Part shown: positions 32,987-41,269 of the stretch, in pieces
How positions within the stretch are numbered: the first letter of the stretch is position 1
Layout of the letters: the number at the start of each line of letters is the position of its first letter
Source: JASLBX01 sp036374175
Lineage (GTDB): Bacteria > Actinomycetota > Actinomycetes > Jiangellales > Jiangellaceae
Reading direction: 5' to 3'
Length of the DNA: 45,420 nucleotides
Assembly (NCBI GenBank): GCA_036374175.1
Contig: DASUUH010000145.1
Coordinates: 1 to 45,420, forward strand
The notes under the pieces: generated by a model
Database searches by the model: none
Seen by the model: only the letters and a program-made list of their open reading frames with translations
What the model was told of the DNA's origin: nothing
Position numbers and translations under genes: made by a program

Positions 32987-34504
32987 TCAGTCGCCGTGCT
33001 CGGTCGGCGGTGGCCCGAGGACGGCAATGATGCGCTCGGCGGCGTGCGGCGGGATGCGGGTGAAGCGCACAGTCGTGTCGCCTTCTCGAGCGCTGTCCAC
33101 GATGTCGCGTAGCGCGTAGACGCCGGTCAGGTCGACCCGGCCGAGACGATGCAGGTCGATCTCGACGACGTCCGCGTCGGCGTTGGCGGCGAGCAGCGTG
33201 TTGACCGCGGTCTGGAATGTGGGTGCCGAACCGAAGTACAGGACCCCGTGCGGCAGGACGTACAGTGTCCGGCCGACCCGCCAGGAGTCGACGTCCAGCC
33301 GTGTCTCACGCCAGAGATGCACGGCCAGCGCCAGCCCGATGCCGATCAGCAGACCGCGTTCGATGTGTGGCGCGAGCACCAGCGTGGCCACGAACGTGGG
33401 CAGCGCGACAAGGAACTGCGGCCTCGACTGCTGCCAGTACTCGCGGAACGCCGAGATGTCGATCAACGAGACGGCGGCGACGATGATCAAACCGGCCAGC
33501 ACTGCGGTCGGCAGATCGGACATGACCTCGGCGAAGGGCAGGAAGGCCACCACAGTTAGCCCGGTTATTGCGCCACTCCAGCGAGTGCGAGCGCCCGATT
33601 GCCGGTTCAGGGCCGACCGGGAGAACGATCCGCCGGCGGGGTAGCCGCCGACCACGGCCGCACCCAGGTTCGCCAGGCCCTGACCCACGAACTCCCTGTC
33701 CGGATCCCACGGCTGCCGATCCATGGTGGCGTAGCGGCGCGCGATCGACGCGGGTTCGGCAAACCCGACGACGGCGATGACTAAGGCCGGGACGAGCAGC
33801 GCCGGGACGTCCGACCAGGGCAGGGCAAGGCTGAGCTGAGGCAGACCGCTTGGGATATTTCCCACCACGTCCACGTCAAACAGGTTCAGCCGGCTGGCGG
33901 CCAAACCCAGTGCCGTCACGAGCAACACCCACGGAAACACGGCGAGCAGCTTGCGGCCGACGAGCACGATCAGCACGGTCAGTGCTCCGATGGAGATCGC
34001 CACCGGGCTCCAGTCGCCCGCTTCGGACACGGCCCGGGCGGCCGTCTCCAGCGGGTTGCCGCTGGTCTCCACATCGGAACTCACCAGCGCCGGCACCTGG
34101 GACGCCAGGATGAGCACGGCGGCGGCCACGGTGAATCCGGTCACGACGGGCACCGACATCAGGTACGACAGCGCACCCCACCGCAACAGACCCAAGCCCA
34201 CCCTCGCGATGCCGACCAGCAGCGCCAGTAGCGCGGCAAGCCCGGCGAACTCGGCGGTTCCGGTTGGAGCCAGTGGGGCGATGGCGCCGAGCGTCAGCAG
34301 ACTGGTCAGTGCGACTGGACCCGTCTGCAGATATGGCGACGAGCCGATGGCGGCGGCCGCGATGGGAGCCGCTGCCGCGGCATAGAGGCCGTGGACCGCA
34401 GGTAACCCGGCGAGCTCGGCGTAAGCCAGCGACTGAGGGACCAGCACGAGGGCGACGCTGACCCCGGCAACCAGGTCTCCCCGAGTCGGTGGGGTGAACT
34501 TCAT
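32987..34504 (-). CDS. SulP-family anion transporter with STAS domain
   Basis: SLC26/SulP permease of 505 residues from ATG 34504, the first start before the conserved RGDLVAGVSVALVLVPQSLAYAELAGLP. About 10-12 helices follow. DREFVGQGLANLGAAVVGGYPAGGSFSRSA is the family signature (core GQGLANLGAA). A C-terminal STAS domain occupies ~400-505 (YVLPHGVLYFGSAPTFQTAV, DVVEIDLHRLGRVDLTGVYAL). The substrate may be sulfate, bicarbonate or dicarboxylates; sequence does not decide. An upstream frame to 34612 is Arg/Pro-rich and not family-like. It is convergent with the glycosylase gene and 13 bases from the next gene on its strand. Confidence 0.92.
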   Translation of the reverse strand: MKFTPPTRGDLVAGVSVALVLVPQSLAYAELAGLPAVHGLYAAAAAPIAAAAIGSSPYLQTGPVALTSLLTLGAIAPLAPTGTAEFAGLAALLALLVGIARVGLGLLRWGALSYLMSVPVVTGFTVAAAVLILASQVPALVSSDVETSGNPLETAARAVSEAGDWSPVAISIGALTVLIVLVGRKLLAVFPWVLLVTALGLAASRLNLFDVDVVGNIPSGLPQLSLALPWSDVPALLVPALVIAVVGFAEPASIARRYATMDRQPWDPDREFVGQGLANLGAAVVGGYPAGGSFSRSALNRQSGARTRWSGAITGLTVVAFLPFAEVMSDLPTAVLAGLIIVAAVSLIDISAFREYWQQSRPQFLVALPTFVATLVLAPHIERGLLIGIGLALAVHLWRETRLDVDSWRVGRTLYVLPHGVLYFGSAPTFQTAVNTLLAANADADVVEIDLHRLGRVDLTGVYALRDIVDSAREGDTTVRFTRIPPHAAERIIAVLGPPPTEHGD

Positions 34505-34517
34505 GTGCGCGCCCCCG

Positions 34518-35204
34518 TCACGCGATAGAAATCCACGTGGCGTGGGCCCGGCCGAGTTCCCGGCCGTCCGCTCCGTACACGGTCGACGCCGTCCAGGTCT
34601 TGCGGCCTTCAACGCCGAGCAGCTGGCCCATCACGACGCATTCCTCGCCGCCTGCCGGCACGTCCTCAACTGCAGCGGTCATCCGGCCGAGCACCATCGG
34701 TCGTCCCTCGATCTCGGCGGACCACCCGCCCGGGCAGTCCAGCGCCGCCCACACCACCTCGGGACGGCCGGCGAACTCATCGGTGACGGTCCAGGTGCAC
34801 GCCGTCCGGCCGTCGCCGAGCCGGCCGGGGAACAGCCGCAACGCATCGCCCGGCTCGCGGTCCGGGCCGCAGACGAAGCACTCCGGGAACGGGTGTTTGT
34901 CGAAGCCGGGGTAGTGCTGGGACGCTTCTCGCGCCGCGTCGACGTCGACCGGCGTCACAGCCGCCACGTCCAGCCGCGACCGGGCCGCCTCCGCGACCAG
35001 GGCGTCTCCATGCACGAGCCGTACGCCGTCGCCTTCTGAGACGACGGCGAGGGGGGTCTCCAGCGGCGGAGGTTTGCGCAGCGTAACGACAACCCCGAAC
35101 CCAGTGGGCACCGCAGCCGTCCGCGATGCCAGCAGGCCGCACACATAACCTCCATTGCCCGAGTCCGCCGGCCCGCGGAAACGATGGTCAACTGTCAACG
35201 TCAT
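34518..35204 (-). CDS. hotdog-fold (thioesterase-like) protein
   Basis: A 228-residue protein from ATG 35204. Near the start GNGGYVCGLLAS resembles the helix entry of acyl-CoA thioesterase/hotdog families, and the central segment FPECFVCGPDREPGDALRLFPG is characteristic of an uncharacterised actinobacterial hotdog group. VVWAALDCPGGWS and GRPMVLGRMTA suit the second hotdog half, so it is probably a double-hotdog. Its substrate is unknown. The frame stays open upstream past nagA's start region, but that part is a shadow of nagA. The gene is divergent from nagA across 81 bases and lies 13 bases before the transporter gene, so it may share its transcript. Confidence 0.78.
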   Translation of the reverse strand: MTLTVDHRFRGPADSGNGGYVCGLLASRTAAVPTGFGVVVTLRKPPPLETPLAVVSEGDGVRLVHGDALVAEAARSRLDVAAVTPVDVDAAREASQHYPGFDKHPFPECFVCGPDREPGDALRLFPGRLGDGRTACTWTVTDEFAGRPEVVWAALDCPGGWSAEIEGRPMVLGRMTAAVEDVPAGGEECVVMGQLLGVEGRKTWTASTVYGADGRELGRAHATWISIA

Positions 35205-35285
35205 GCCGCAGACGGTAGCTGGCCTGGTGGGCGATACGGTGGCCCGGTCGTAATCGGGCAGTCCAACGGAGGGTAACGGGCAGCC

Positions 35286-36419
35286 ATGACCGTGATCGCG
35301 GGCGGGCGCATCGTGACCCCCGACGGCGTTCTCACCGACGGTTGGCTGCAGACCGAAGGCCGCGCGATTGCCCGACTCGGCACCGGTGAACCGCCCGAGC
35401 CACCCGGCCGTGAGCTCGGCGGAGCCTGGGTGGTGCCGGGTTTCGTCGACATCCACGTGCACGGCGGCGGCCGCGCCTCGTACGTCCCAGGTGATCAGGA
35501 TCAAGCGCTGACCGCGGCGGCTTTGCACCGGCAGCACGGCACGACGACGACGATGGCCAGCCTCGTCACCGCCACGCCGGACTCGTTGGCGGTGGCCGTG
35601 TCCGAGCTCGCCGAACTGGTCGAGGACGGCGTGCTCGCGGGCATTCACCTCGAAGGCCCGTTCTTGTCGGCGAAGCGGTGTGGTGCGCACGACCCTGCGC
35701 TACTGATCGACCCCGAGCCCGATGTAGTCCGCATGCTGCTTGAGGCCGGTCGCGGTGCCATCAACATGGTGACGCTCGCGGCCGAGCTCCCGCACTCGAC
35801 CGGTGCGGTGGCGCGGCTCGCCGCGGAGGGCGTGATCGCCGCGATCGGGCACACCGACGCGTCGTACGACGAGACCCGTGCCGCCGTCGACGCGGGTGCC
35901 ACGGTGGCAACGCACCTGTTCAACGCGATGCGGCCGGTCCACCATCGCGAGCCAGGTCCGGTCCCTGCCCTGCTTGAGGACGAACGGGTCACGGTCGAGT
36001 TGATCTGCGACGGAGTCCATCTGCACCCGGCGGTCGTCCGGATGGCGGTCGCCGCGGCCGGTGCCGACCGGGTCGTGCTGGTGACTGACGCGATGGATGC
36101 CGCAGGAGCAGGGGACGGCGACTACGTCCTGGGCGACCTGGCGGTCCGGGTCGTCGGCGGCGTCGCGCGGCTGGCCGACGGGGGTGCGATTGCAGGCAGC
36201 ACGCTGACGATGGATCGTGCGTTCCGGTTCGCGGTCGAAGCCGGGGTATCGGTGCCTGACGCGGTTCGGATGTCGTCGACCAATCCGGCGCGTCTGCTCG
36301 GCCTGGCCGGGCGCGTCGGTGAGCTGCGCTCGGGCCTGGACGCCGACGTGGTGGTCCTCGACGAAGGCCTTGAGCTGCAGGCCGTGCTGGCCAAGGGCCA
36401 GTGGGTGGACCTGGCCTAA
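35286..36419 (+). CDS. nagA: N-acetylglucosamine-6-phosphate deacetylase
   Basis: Amidohydrolase removing the acetyl group from GlcNAc-6-phosphate in amino-sugar and chitin catabolism. 377 residues. Metal and substrate motifs: FVDIHVHGGG (HxH), HLEGPFLSAKRCGAHD (LEGPF), AIGHTDASYDE, THLFNAMRPVHHREPG (substrate loop) and LVTDAMDAAG with the catalytic aspartate. GGAGGG precedes ATG 35286. No nagB, PTS or regulator gene lies beside it, so it may be a stand-alone catabolic gene. Cell-wall recycling is a further possible role. Confidence 0.94.
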   Translation: MTVIAGGRIVTPDGVLTDGWLQTEGRAIARLGTGEPPEPPGRELGGAWVVPGFVDIHVHGGGRASYVPGDQDQALTAAALHRQHGTTTTMASLVTATPDSLAVAVSELAELVEDGVLAGIHLEGPFLSAKRCGAHDPALLIDPEPDVVRMLLEAGRGAINMVTLAAELPHSTGAVARLAAEGVIAAIGHTDASYDETRAAVDAGATVATHLFNAMRPVHHREPGPVPALLEDERVTVELICDGVHLHPAVVRMAVAAAGADRVVLVTDAMDAAGAGDGDYVLGDLAVRVVGGVARLADGGAIAGSTLTMDRAFRFAVEAGVSVPDAVRMSSTNPARLLGLAGRVGELRSGLDADVVVLDEGLELQAVLAKGQWVDLA

Positions 36420-36484
36420 AGCGCCACGGTGATCTTGTCGACGCCGCCCTTAGGATTCAGCGGGCTGAGTGTCAGTGCGATGAG

Positions 36485-36503
36485 TGAGGATAGGCTGAGC
36501 TAT
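36485..36503 (+). promoter_or_regulatory. IdeR/DtxR iron box upstream of ideR
   Basis: The 19 bases TGAGGATAGGCTGAGCTAT match the DtxR/IdeR consensus TTAGGTTAGGCTAACCTAA at 14 of 19 positions, including the central TAGGCT. It ends 29 bases before the ideR GTG. TAGGCT (36491-36496) can itself be the -10, which is where repression would be expected. Autoregulation of ideR is inferred. Confidence 0.55.
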
Positions 36504-36532
36504 TAGGGCACGACGACGAGGAGCAGTACGGG

Positions 36533-37216
36533 GTGAATGACCTCATCGACACCACGGAGATGTACCTCAAGGTCATCTTCGAGCTGGAGGAGGAGGGCGT
36601 GGTGCCGCTGCGCGCCAGGATTGCGGAGCGGCTGCACCAATCCGGGCCGACTGTCAGTCAGACCGTCGCACGTATGGAGCGTGACGGTCTCCTGCTTCTG
36701 GAGGCCGACCGTCACCTTGAGCTCACCGACGACGGCAAGGCGCTGGCCACTCGGGTGATGCGTAAGCACCGGCTCGCTGAACGGCTGCTCGTCGACGTCA
36801 TCGGCCTGCCGTGGGAGTTGGTGCACAACGAGGCATGCCGCTGGGAGCACGTCATATCCGAAGCCGTGGAGCGCCGGTTGGTGGGCCTGCTGCAAGATCC
36901 GACGGAGGATCCCTACGGCAATCCGATTCCCGGGCTGGAAGAGCTCGGCAGTCCGGCGCGCTCGAAGCCGTCGCCGCCGGGCATGGTCCCGCTGGACGAA
37001 GCCAGCGGCGTCGGAGACACCCGCGTCATAAGCCGGATCGGTGAACCGTTGCAGACTGACGAGAAGCTGCTCGCCGCACTCGATCAGGCAGGCATCCGGC
37101 CTGGAGTCACGGTCACGGCGCAGCGTACGGACGACGGCGTCACAATCACGGCCGGGCGTAAGCCGGTGAACCTTAGCGATCAGGACGCCAGCCACATCTT
37201 CGTGAGCGCGGCCTGA
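36533..37216 (+). CDS. ideR: iron-dependent transcriptional repressor, IdeR/DtxR type
   Basis: Metal-sensing repressor of 227 residues. The winged helix (ARIAERLHQSGPTVSQTVAR, 28-47) and dimer domain are nearly identical to IdeR/DtxR. Ancillary-site H79 and primary-site M10, C102, E105 and H106 (EACRWEHV) all stand at the DtxR positions. The C-terminal SH3-like domain (~150-227) is present. With Fe2+ bound, these proteins repress siderophore uptake and activate iron storage. GTG 36533 gives the canonical NDLIDTTEMYL start. The iron box in its own promoter and the directly linked rhodanese gene (2-base gap) suggest one autoregulated transcript. Confidence 0.95.
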   Translation: MNDLIDTTEMYLKVIFELEEEGVVPLRARIAERLHQSGPTVSQTVARMERDGLLLLEADRHLELTDDGKALATRVMRKHRLAERLLVDVIGLPWELVHNEACRWEHVISEAVERRLVGLLQDPTEDPYGNPIPGLEELGSPARSKPSPPGMVPLDEASGVGDTRVISRIGEPLQTDEKLLAALDQAGIRPGVTVTAQRTDDGVTITAGRKPVNLSDQDASHIFVSAA

Positions 37217-37218
37217 CG

Positions 37219-37548
37219 ATGGCGGTCGAAGTCACCGTGCATGAGCTTGCAGCCGCTGTAGCCGACGGCGCGGTGGTGGTCGACGTCCGTGAGCCGGACG
37301 AATACACGAGGGGCCACGTGCCCGATGCGATCCTGATGCCGCTGGCGACGGTACCGGTCCGGTACTCCGAGCTGCCGCGCGACCGGCCGCTATACCTGGT
37401 GTGCGCCGTGGGGGCCCGGAGCATGCATGCGGCTCAGTACCTGTCGCAGCTCGGCTTTGATGCCCGCAACGTCGCCGGCGGGACGTATGACTGGGTGACG
37501 GCAGGGTTTCCTATCGATACCGGCCTGCCGGCCGGCGATCGCGACTAG
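37219..37548 (+). CDS. single-domain rhodanese-like protein
   Basis: A 109-residue rhodanese domain. VVDVREPDEYTRGHVPDAI is the conserved entry, and the active-site loop is VCAVGARS with C62 as the persulfide-carrying residue. Sulfur transfer or thiosulfate cleavage is the family's activity; the acceptor is not known. It starts 2 bases after ideR and is probably co-transcribed, so a role in iron-sulfur supply is plausible but inferred. Confidence 0.9.
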   Translation: MAVEVTVHELAAAVADGAVVVDVREPDEYTRGHVPDAILMPLATVPVRYSELPRDRPLYLVCAVGARSMHAAQYLSQLGFDARNVAGGTYDWVTAGFPIDTGLPAGDRD

Positions 37549-37559
37549 ACGACCGCCGG

Positions 37560-37877
37560 TCAGGCCAGGCGGCGCATCTGCTGGATAAGTAGCGCCGGCG
37601 GCGAAGACGGGTGCCTCGATGTGGGGTCGGGCAGGCCGATGATCTCGACCTCGTCGCCTTCGTGGGCTTCGGTGCCAAATGGCCCGAGCAGCTCGATCCG
37701 GCCATGCGCGGTTTCGAGTTCAAGCAGGTCAGCGTCGTAATGAGCCAGTACCAGCCGGCCTCGACGGGTCACCGGCTTCAGGCGGGCCGGTCCGCTGGGC
37801 TGGTCCTGCTCAGGTACGCGGGCGATACTCGCGACTGTGGCGCCGTAGTCCCGTGCCTCGTCCCCCTGCACTGTCAT
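37560..37877 (-). CDS. hypothetical protein, beta-rich, 105 residues
   Basis: A minus-strand frame beginning TVQGDEARDY, with GRLVLAHYDADLLELETAHGRIELL and EGDEVEIIG suggesting a small beta-barrel. ATG 37877 is preceded by CATAAT, a possible -10, at a distance allowing a short or absent leader. No family is recognised. It converges on the rhodanese gene and is divergent from the next one. It might be spurious, but its composition is protein-like. Confidence 0.5.
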   Translation of the reverse strand: MTVQGDEARDYGATVASIARVPEQDQPSGPARLKPVTRRGRLVLAHYDADLLELETAHGRIELLGPFGTEAHEGDEVEIIGLPDPTSRHPSSPPALLIQQMRRLA

Positions 37878-37970
37878 GACTGTAGATTATGGTCGCTGTA
37901 AACCCGTCCCGCTGGCGAACGGTTGTACTCAGCCGAGTCTCCGCCTCGAGATTGTGTTCACAATGGATGG

Positions 37971-38387
37971 GTGATCTCAGTTGAGCTGGCTAAGCGATTG
38001 CGGGAGGCAGGCGTTAGGTGGGAGCCCAGGCCGGGCGACCGGTTCATGCTGCCCGACCGCGATATGGACGACGACGTCTTCGTCCTCAGCCACATGACGA
38101 TCGACGTCCACGAGTTCCCGACCGGGCGAGTCATTGGATTCAACGGCACTGTCGAGTGGGCGTTGGACTCCGTGGAGCAGGAGGCCGCGCTGTGGTTGCC
38201 CACCGAGGCCCAGCTCAGGGAGTTGCTCGGCGGCGCGTTCGTACAACTGTCGCGCGATGGCGACGGCTATCACGTCGGGCTCGACATTGACGGCCACCGG
38301 ACGTCGGTCACGGCGGACGATCCCGAGGAGGCCTACGGCCGCGCTCTGCTCTATCTTGCGACCGGAGAATTGGTGCTGTCCGATTGA
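37971..38387 (+). CDS. conserved actinobacterial protein of unknown function
   Basis: 138 residues from GTG 37971. ISVELAKRLREAGVRWEPRPGDRF, then DMDDDVFVLSHMTIDVHEFP, GFNGTVEWALDSVEQEAALWLP and LRELLGG match a family common in actinobacteria that is sometimes auto-named 'pilus assembly protein CpaE'. It has no Walker or receiver motif, so that name is not supported. The conserved acidic loop DMDDD and the tryptophans suggest a ligand-binding or immunity-like fold. No secretion or pilus genes are near. Confidence 0.8.
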   Translation: MISVELAKRLREAGVRWEPRPGDRFMLPDRDMDDDVFVLSHMTIDVHEFPTGRVIGFNGTVEWALDSVEQEAALWLPTEAQLRELLGGAFVQLSRDGDGYHVGLDIDGHRTSVTADDPEEAYGRALLYLATGELVLSD

Positions 38388-38501
38388 GACAGCGAACACC
38401 CTGAATGATGCAGAAACCAGGTCGGCGTCGCCGACTCAGTGCGTCGGGCGAGTTCCAGATGATGCTGAGATTCGGCCGCAGAACAGGGCAGGCTTGAACT
38501 C

Positions 38502-38690
38502 ATGGACAACAAACGGCTCACTCGATCAAAGACCGATCGCGTGGTGGCCGGCGTCGCTGGGGGTATTGCCAACTACATGTCGGTCGATCCAGTGATCGTC
38601 CGGATTCTCTTCGTGGCGCTTGCGATCTTTGGCGGCGGCGGCATCATCCTGTATCTGGCGTGCTGGCTACTTATGCCGGAGGAAGGCTGA
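38502..38690 (+). CDS. PspC-domain membrane protein
   Basis: A 62-residue protein with KRLTRSKTDRVVAGVAGGIA, the PspC signature of a basic head and Gly-rich turn, followed by one long hydrophobic segment (VRILFVALAIFGGGGIILYL) and LMPEEG. PspC proteins take part in envelope-stress sensing; short stand-alone forms are common in actinobacteria. ATG 38502. The neighbour downstream is an ABC-2 permease remnant. Confidence 0.9.
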   Translation: MDNKRLTRSKTDRVVAGVAGGIANYMSVDPVIVRILFVALAIFGGGGIILYLACWLLMPEEG

Positions 38691-38706
38691 GGCGGCGCCG
38701 AGGCTG

Positions 38707-39020
38707 CTACTCCCACCGGAAGAGGCGGGCCGCTGCAACGCTTGCCACGACTGCCCAGCTGGCTAGCACGGCAACCTGAAGCGGTGTCGGCCAGGCTCCA
38801 GACCACGCATCGGCCATCGCCGCCGAGGCGGCGCCGATCGGGGTGAAGTCCGCGATGGCGCGGGCGGCGTCCGGCATCGCTGCTCCGGGGGTCCACACTC
38901 CGGCGAAGAACAACATCGGGAAGTAGATGATGCTGCCGACGCCCGCTCGCGACCCGGGCACTAAACGCAACGGCTGCGATGACCAGACCGATGCCGAAGC
39001 TCGCCACGGTCGCGTGATCA
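38707..39020 (-). pseudogene. ABC-2 type permease remnant with a frameshift
   Basis: One minus-strand frame encodes VGSIIYFPMLFFAGVWTP, ADFTPIGAASAAMADAW and AVVASVAAARLFRWE, the last third of an ABC-2 exporter permease (DrrB-like). The preceding part, ATVASFGIGLVIAAVAFSAR, lies in the next frame; one extra base near 38941-38945 would join the two (SG-VGSIIYFPM). The first two-thirds and the ATPase partner are absent, and the region upstream is the repeat cluster at 39126-39313. The gene is therefore truncated and frameshifted. Confidence 0.7.
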
Positions 39021-39125
39021 CGGACGAGATGACGTTGCCCCTGCCGGTGACCGTCGCCTCGCCGTTCGCCCGCGACACCCTGTGATTGGTGGGCCGGCAC
39101 AAATGGCCTTGATCATTTGGCGTGC

Positions 39126-39313
39126 GATCAGATGACCTGCTCGCGTCGAGCCGTAGGTCGAAGACTGTCCGGGTCACCTGATCGTTTCTGTTGGGCGCTG
39201 CAGTCTCGGATCAGGTGACTCGCACGGGGAGAAGGTGCAGGTAGCCGGCACCCGCATCTAACCTGATCGTCGGCGTAGAGACGATCAGGTGACCAAGCGG
39301 CGATCAGGTGACC
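39126..39313. repeat. cluster of GATCAGGTGACC repeats in both orientations
   Basis: The 12-base word or a close variant appears at 39126 (GATCAGATGACC), 39172 (inverted, exact), 39209 (last base differs), 39262 (inverted half), 39283 (exact) and 39302 (exact). Inverted pairs make hairpins: an 11-base stem 39173-39183 with 39209-39219, and a 10-base stem 39262-39271 with 39280-39289. The last copy contains the stop codon of the neighbouring MHYT gene (39304-39306). No gene covers 39021-39303. Confidence 0.75.
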
Positions 39314-40191
39314 TGCCGTGTGGGTCGCTTGGTGCTGTTGTTGTTCTGGCGCCGGCGGTGCGTGGGATGCCGCTCACTCGCGGTGATCTGGTCCTCGATC
39401 TGCTGGGCGAAACGCTCACGACGAGCCTGCAAGGACTCCAGGCGCTTGGCGACCTCCGCCTCGCCGCGCTCCTCCTCGATGGGAGACACGGCGACAACCG
39501 TGAACGCGACGAACAGGATCGCGCCGATGCCGACCGAGAGCGGGAAGATGAACTCCATCGCGGTGGCACCCGCGAGCCGTTCGACCCCCTCCTCGAGCTG
39601 GACGCTGACGGCCGCCATCGCCGTGTAGTGCATGGTGCTGACGGCAAGGCCCATGACGAGCGCGGCACCTAACGCGCCGGACAGTCCCTGGATGGTGAGG
39701 ACGAGCCACAACGCGGCGGTCGCGGCGGTGATCGCGATAAGTACCGAGAGCAGGACCAGCCCGCTGTTGTACTCAATCGCTCCGTTGACCTGCACGGCGG
39801 CCATTCCGCTGTAGTGCATCGTCGCGACTCCCAGACCCATTCCGAGCCCGCCGAACATCAACGACAAGGTGCGCGAACGCCCGTACCCGACGATGAAGAT
39901 GCCCATACCGACCACCAGAATCGCCAGCACAAGGCTCAGCAGGGTGAGCGGCACGTTGTACCGAACCGACGAGCCGATCACGCCGAATCCAAGCATGGCG
40001 ATGAAGTGCAGCGTCCAGATGCCTGAACCAATTGCGGTCGAGCCGACCAGCAGCCAGTTGCGCCGTGAAGACCCAGTGGTGTTGAGGGCGCGGACGGTGC
40101 ATCGCAGCCCGATCGCCGCGGCCATCGTCATGACGAGATACCCGAAGGCGGGTGTGAGCAGGCCATGGCTGAAGTGATCCAAGTGACCCAA
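39304..40191 (-). CDS. MHYT-domain membrane sensor protein
   Basis: Seven-helix MHYT protein of 295 residues; the domain is proposed to bind copper and sense O2, CO or NO. Motif copies: WTLHFIAMLGF, ATMHYSGMAAV and STMHYTAMAAV, each with the Met/His-Tyr pattern at a helix end. Unlike many homologues it has no GGDEF, EAL or kinase domain. It ends in a ~60-residue charged, likely coiled region (RRERFAQQIEDQI) and a Asn/Arg tail whose last codons lie in the repeat cluster. Output may need a partner. It is divergent from the Nudix gene. Confidence 0.88.
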   Translation of the reverse strand: MGHLDHFSHGLLTPAFGYLVMTMAAAIGLRCTVRALNTTGSSRRNWLLVGSTAIGSGIWTLHFIAMLGFGVIGSSVRYNVPLTLLSLVLAILVVGMGIFIVGYGRSRTLSLMFGGLGMGLGVATMHYSGMAAVQVNGAIEYNSGLVLLSVLIAITAATAALWLVLTIQGLSGALGAALVMGLAVSTMHYTAMAAVSVQLEEGVERLAGATAMEFIFPLSVGIGAILFVAFTVVAVSPIEEERGEAEVAKRLESLQARRERFAQQIEDQITASERHPTHRRRQNNNSTKRPTRQVT

Positions 40192-40327
40192 CGTGGTGCT
40201 CCTTTCGGGCCAAGGCGGTCGCGCATCGGCGAGTACACACTACGTGTGCGATGTTCTCAGCGAAAGAGCGGTGTCGTTGCTTGTGGGTCATTGATCTGAC
40301 GGCCCGTCCCGGCAACACTGACTAGCC

Positions 40328-41254
40328 ATGACTGAGCCGTTGCGCCGGGTCGCCGCGTATGCCGTCTGCACCGACCACGATGACCGTATTCTGCTGGTTC
40401 GGGAATCCCACCGGTCAGGAACACCCGGAGCCTGGACACTGCCGGGCGGTGGTGTGTTGCACGGCGAGCACCCAGAGCGCGCCCTCGCTCGTGAGGCGGC
40501 CGACGAAGCAACGCTCAGGGTTGCGGTTGACGGCGTGCTCGATGTCGTCGCGGATGTGCGGCTATTGACCGACAACCAGGGAACACTCCATACGGACCGG
40601 ATCATCTACACGGCACGCGCGGAGGGTGAACCCGGTGGTCCAGTCTCGCCGAAAGTGGACGAAGCCCGCTGGGTGACCCGCGACGAAGCGGCGACGCTGC
40701 AACTGCGCCCGTTCGCCGCCAACGCGCTCAAGCTACCGCTGACCGCCGTCGACTTACCGCCCGAGCGGGTGCCTGACCTACCGTCCTTTCTGATCACTGT
40801 GCATCCCGACGGCCGTCGCCGAGTACAGCGGTTCGCTGCCTACGCCGTTGTCCACGATCCGAATGACCAGATCCTGCTGACGCGCATCGCCGACGGGTAT
40901 CCGGGCGCCGGCCGGTGGCATCTGCCCGGCGGCGGCACCGACTTCGGTGAGCAGCCGGACGAGGCTCTGCTGCGTGAACTTGTCGAAGAGACCGGCCACC
41001 TCGGTCACATCCAGTGCTTGCTCGGGGTGGCGAGCCACCATGAGCCCGAACAGCTTGGGCCCGAAGGGTTCCCTCTTGACTGGCACGGTGTGCGTGCGTT
41101 CTATGACGTGGAGGTAGAAGAGACCCGCCATGCCACAGCAATAGAGATAGGAGGATCGACGGCCGAAGCGCGGTGGTTCCCGATGGCTGCGGTGTCCGAT
41201 CTTCCTATGACGGACGTAACGCACGAGGCGCTCGACGCTTTCCACGCCGGGTGA
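40328..41254 (+). CDS. tandem Nudix-domain protein
   Basis: 308 residues with two Nudix domains. The second box (201-223), GGTDFGEQPDEALLRELVEE followed by TGHL, is a complete G-x5-E-x7-REUxEExGU motif. The first box (41-63, GGVLHGEHPERALAREAADE then ATL) has Asp for the first catalytic Glu pair position and Thr for the Gly, so it may be weakened or regulatory. The linker (HPDGRRRVQRFAAYAVVHDP) shows that the second domain repeats the start of the first (RVAAYAVCTD). The family hydrolyses nucleotide diphosphates linked to a second moiety; the substrate is unknown. ATG 40328, no clear ribosome binding site. Confidence 0.88.
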   Translation: MTEPLRRVAAYAVCTDHDDRILLVRESHRSGTPGAWTLPGGGVLHGEHPERALAREAADEATLRVAVDGVLDVVADVRLLTDNQGTLHTDRIIYTARAEGEPGGPVSPKVDEARWVTRDEAATLQLRPFAANALKLPLTAVDLPPERVPDLPSFLITVHPDGRRRVQRFAAYAVVHDPNDQILLTRIADGYPGAGRWHLPGGGTDFGEQPDEALLRELVEETGHLGHIQCLLGVASHHEPEQLGPEGFPLDWHGVRAFYDVEVEETRHATAIEIGGSTAEARWFPMAAVSDLPMTDVTHEALDAFHAG

Positions 41255-41269
41255 CGCGATGATTGGCCC

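Noticed and set aside
37611..37901. Plus-strand 96-residue frame opposite the hypothetical gene at 37560
   Set aside because: The minus-strand frame has more protein-like composition and a possible promoter; both cannot be favoured, and neither has a known family.
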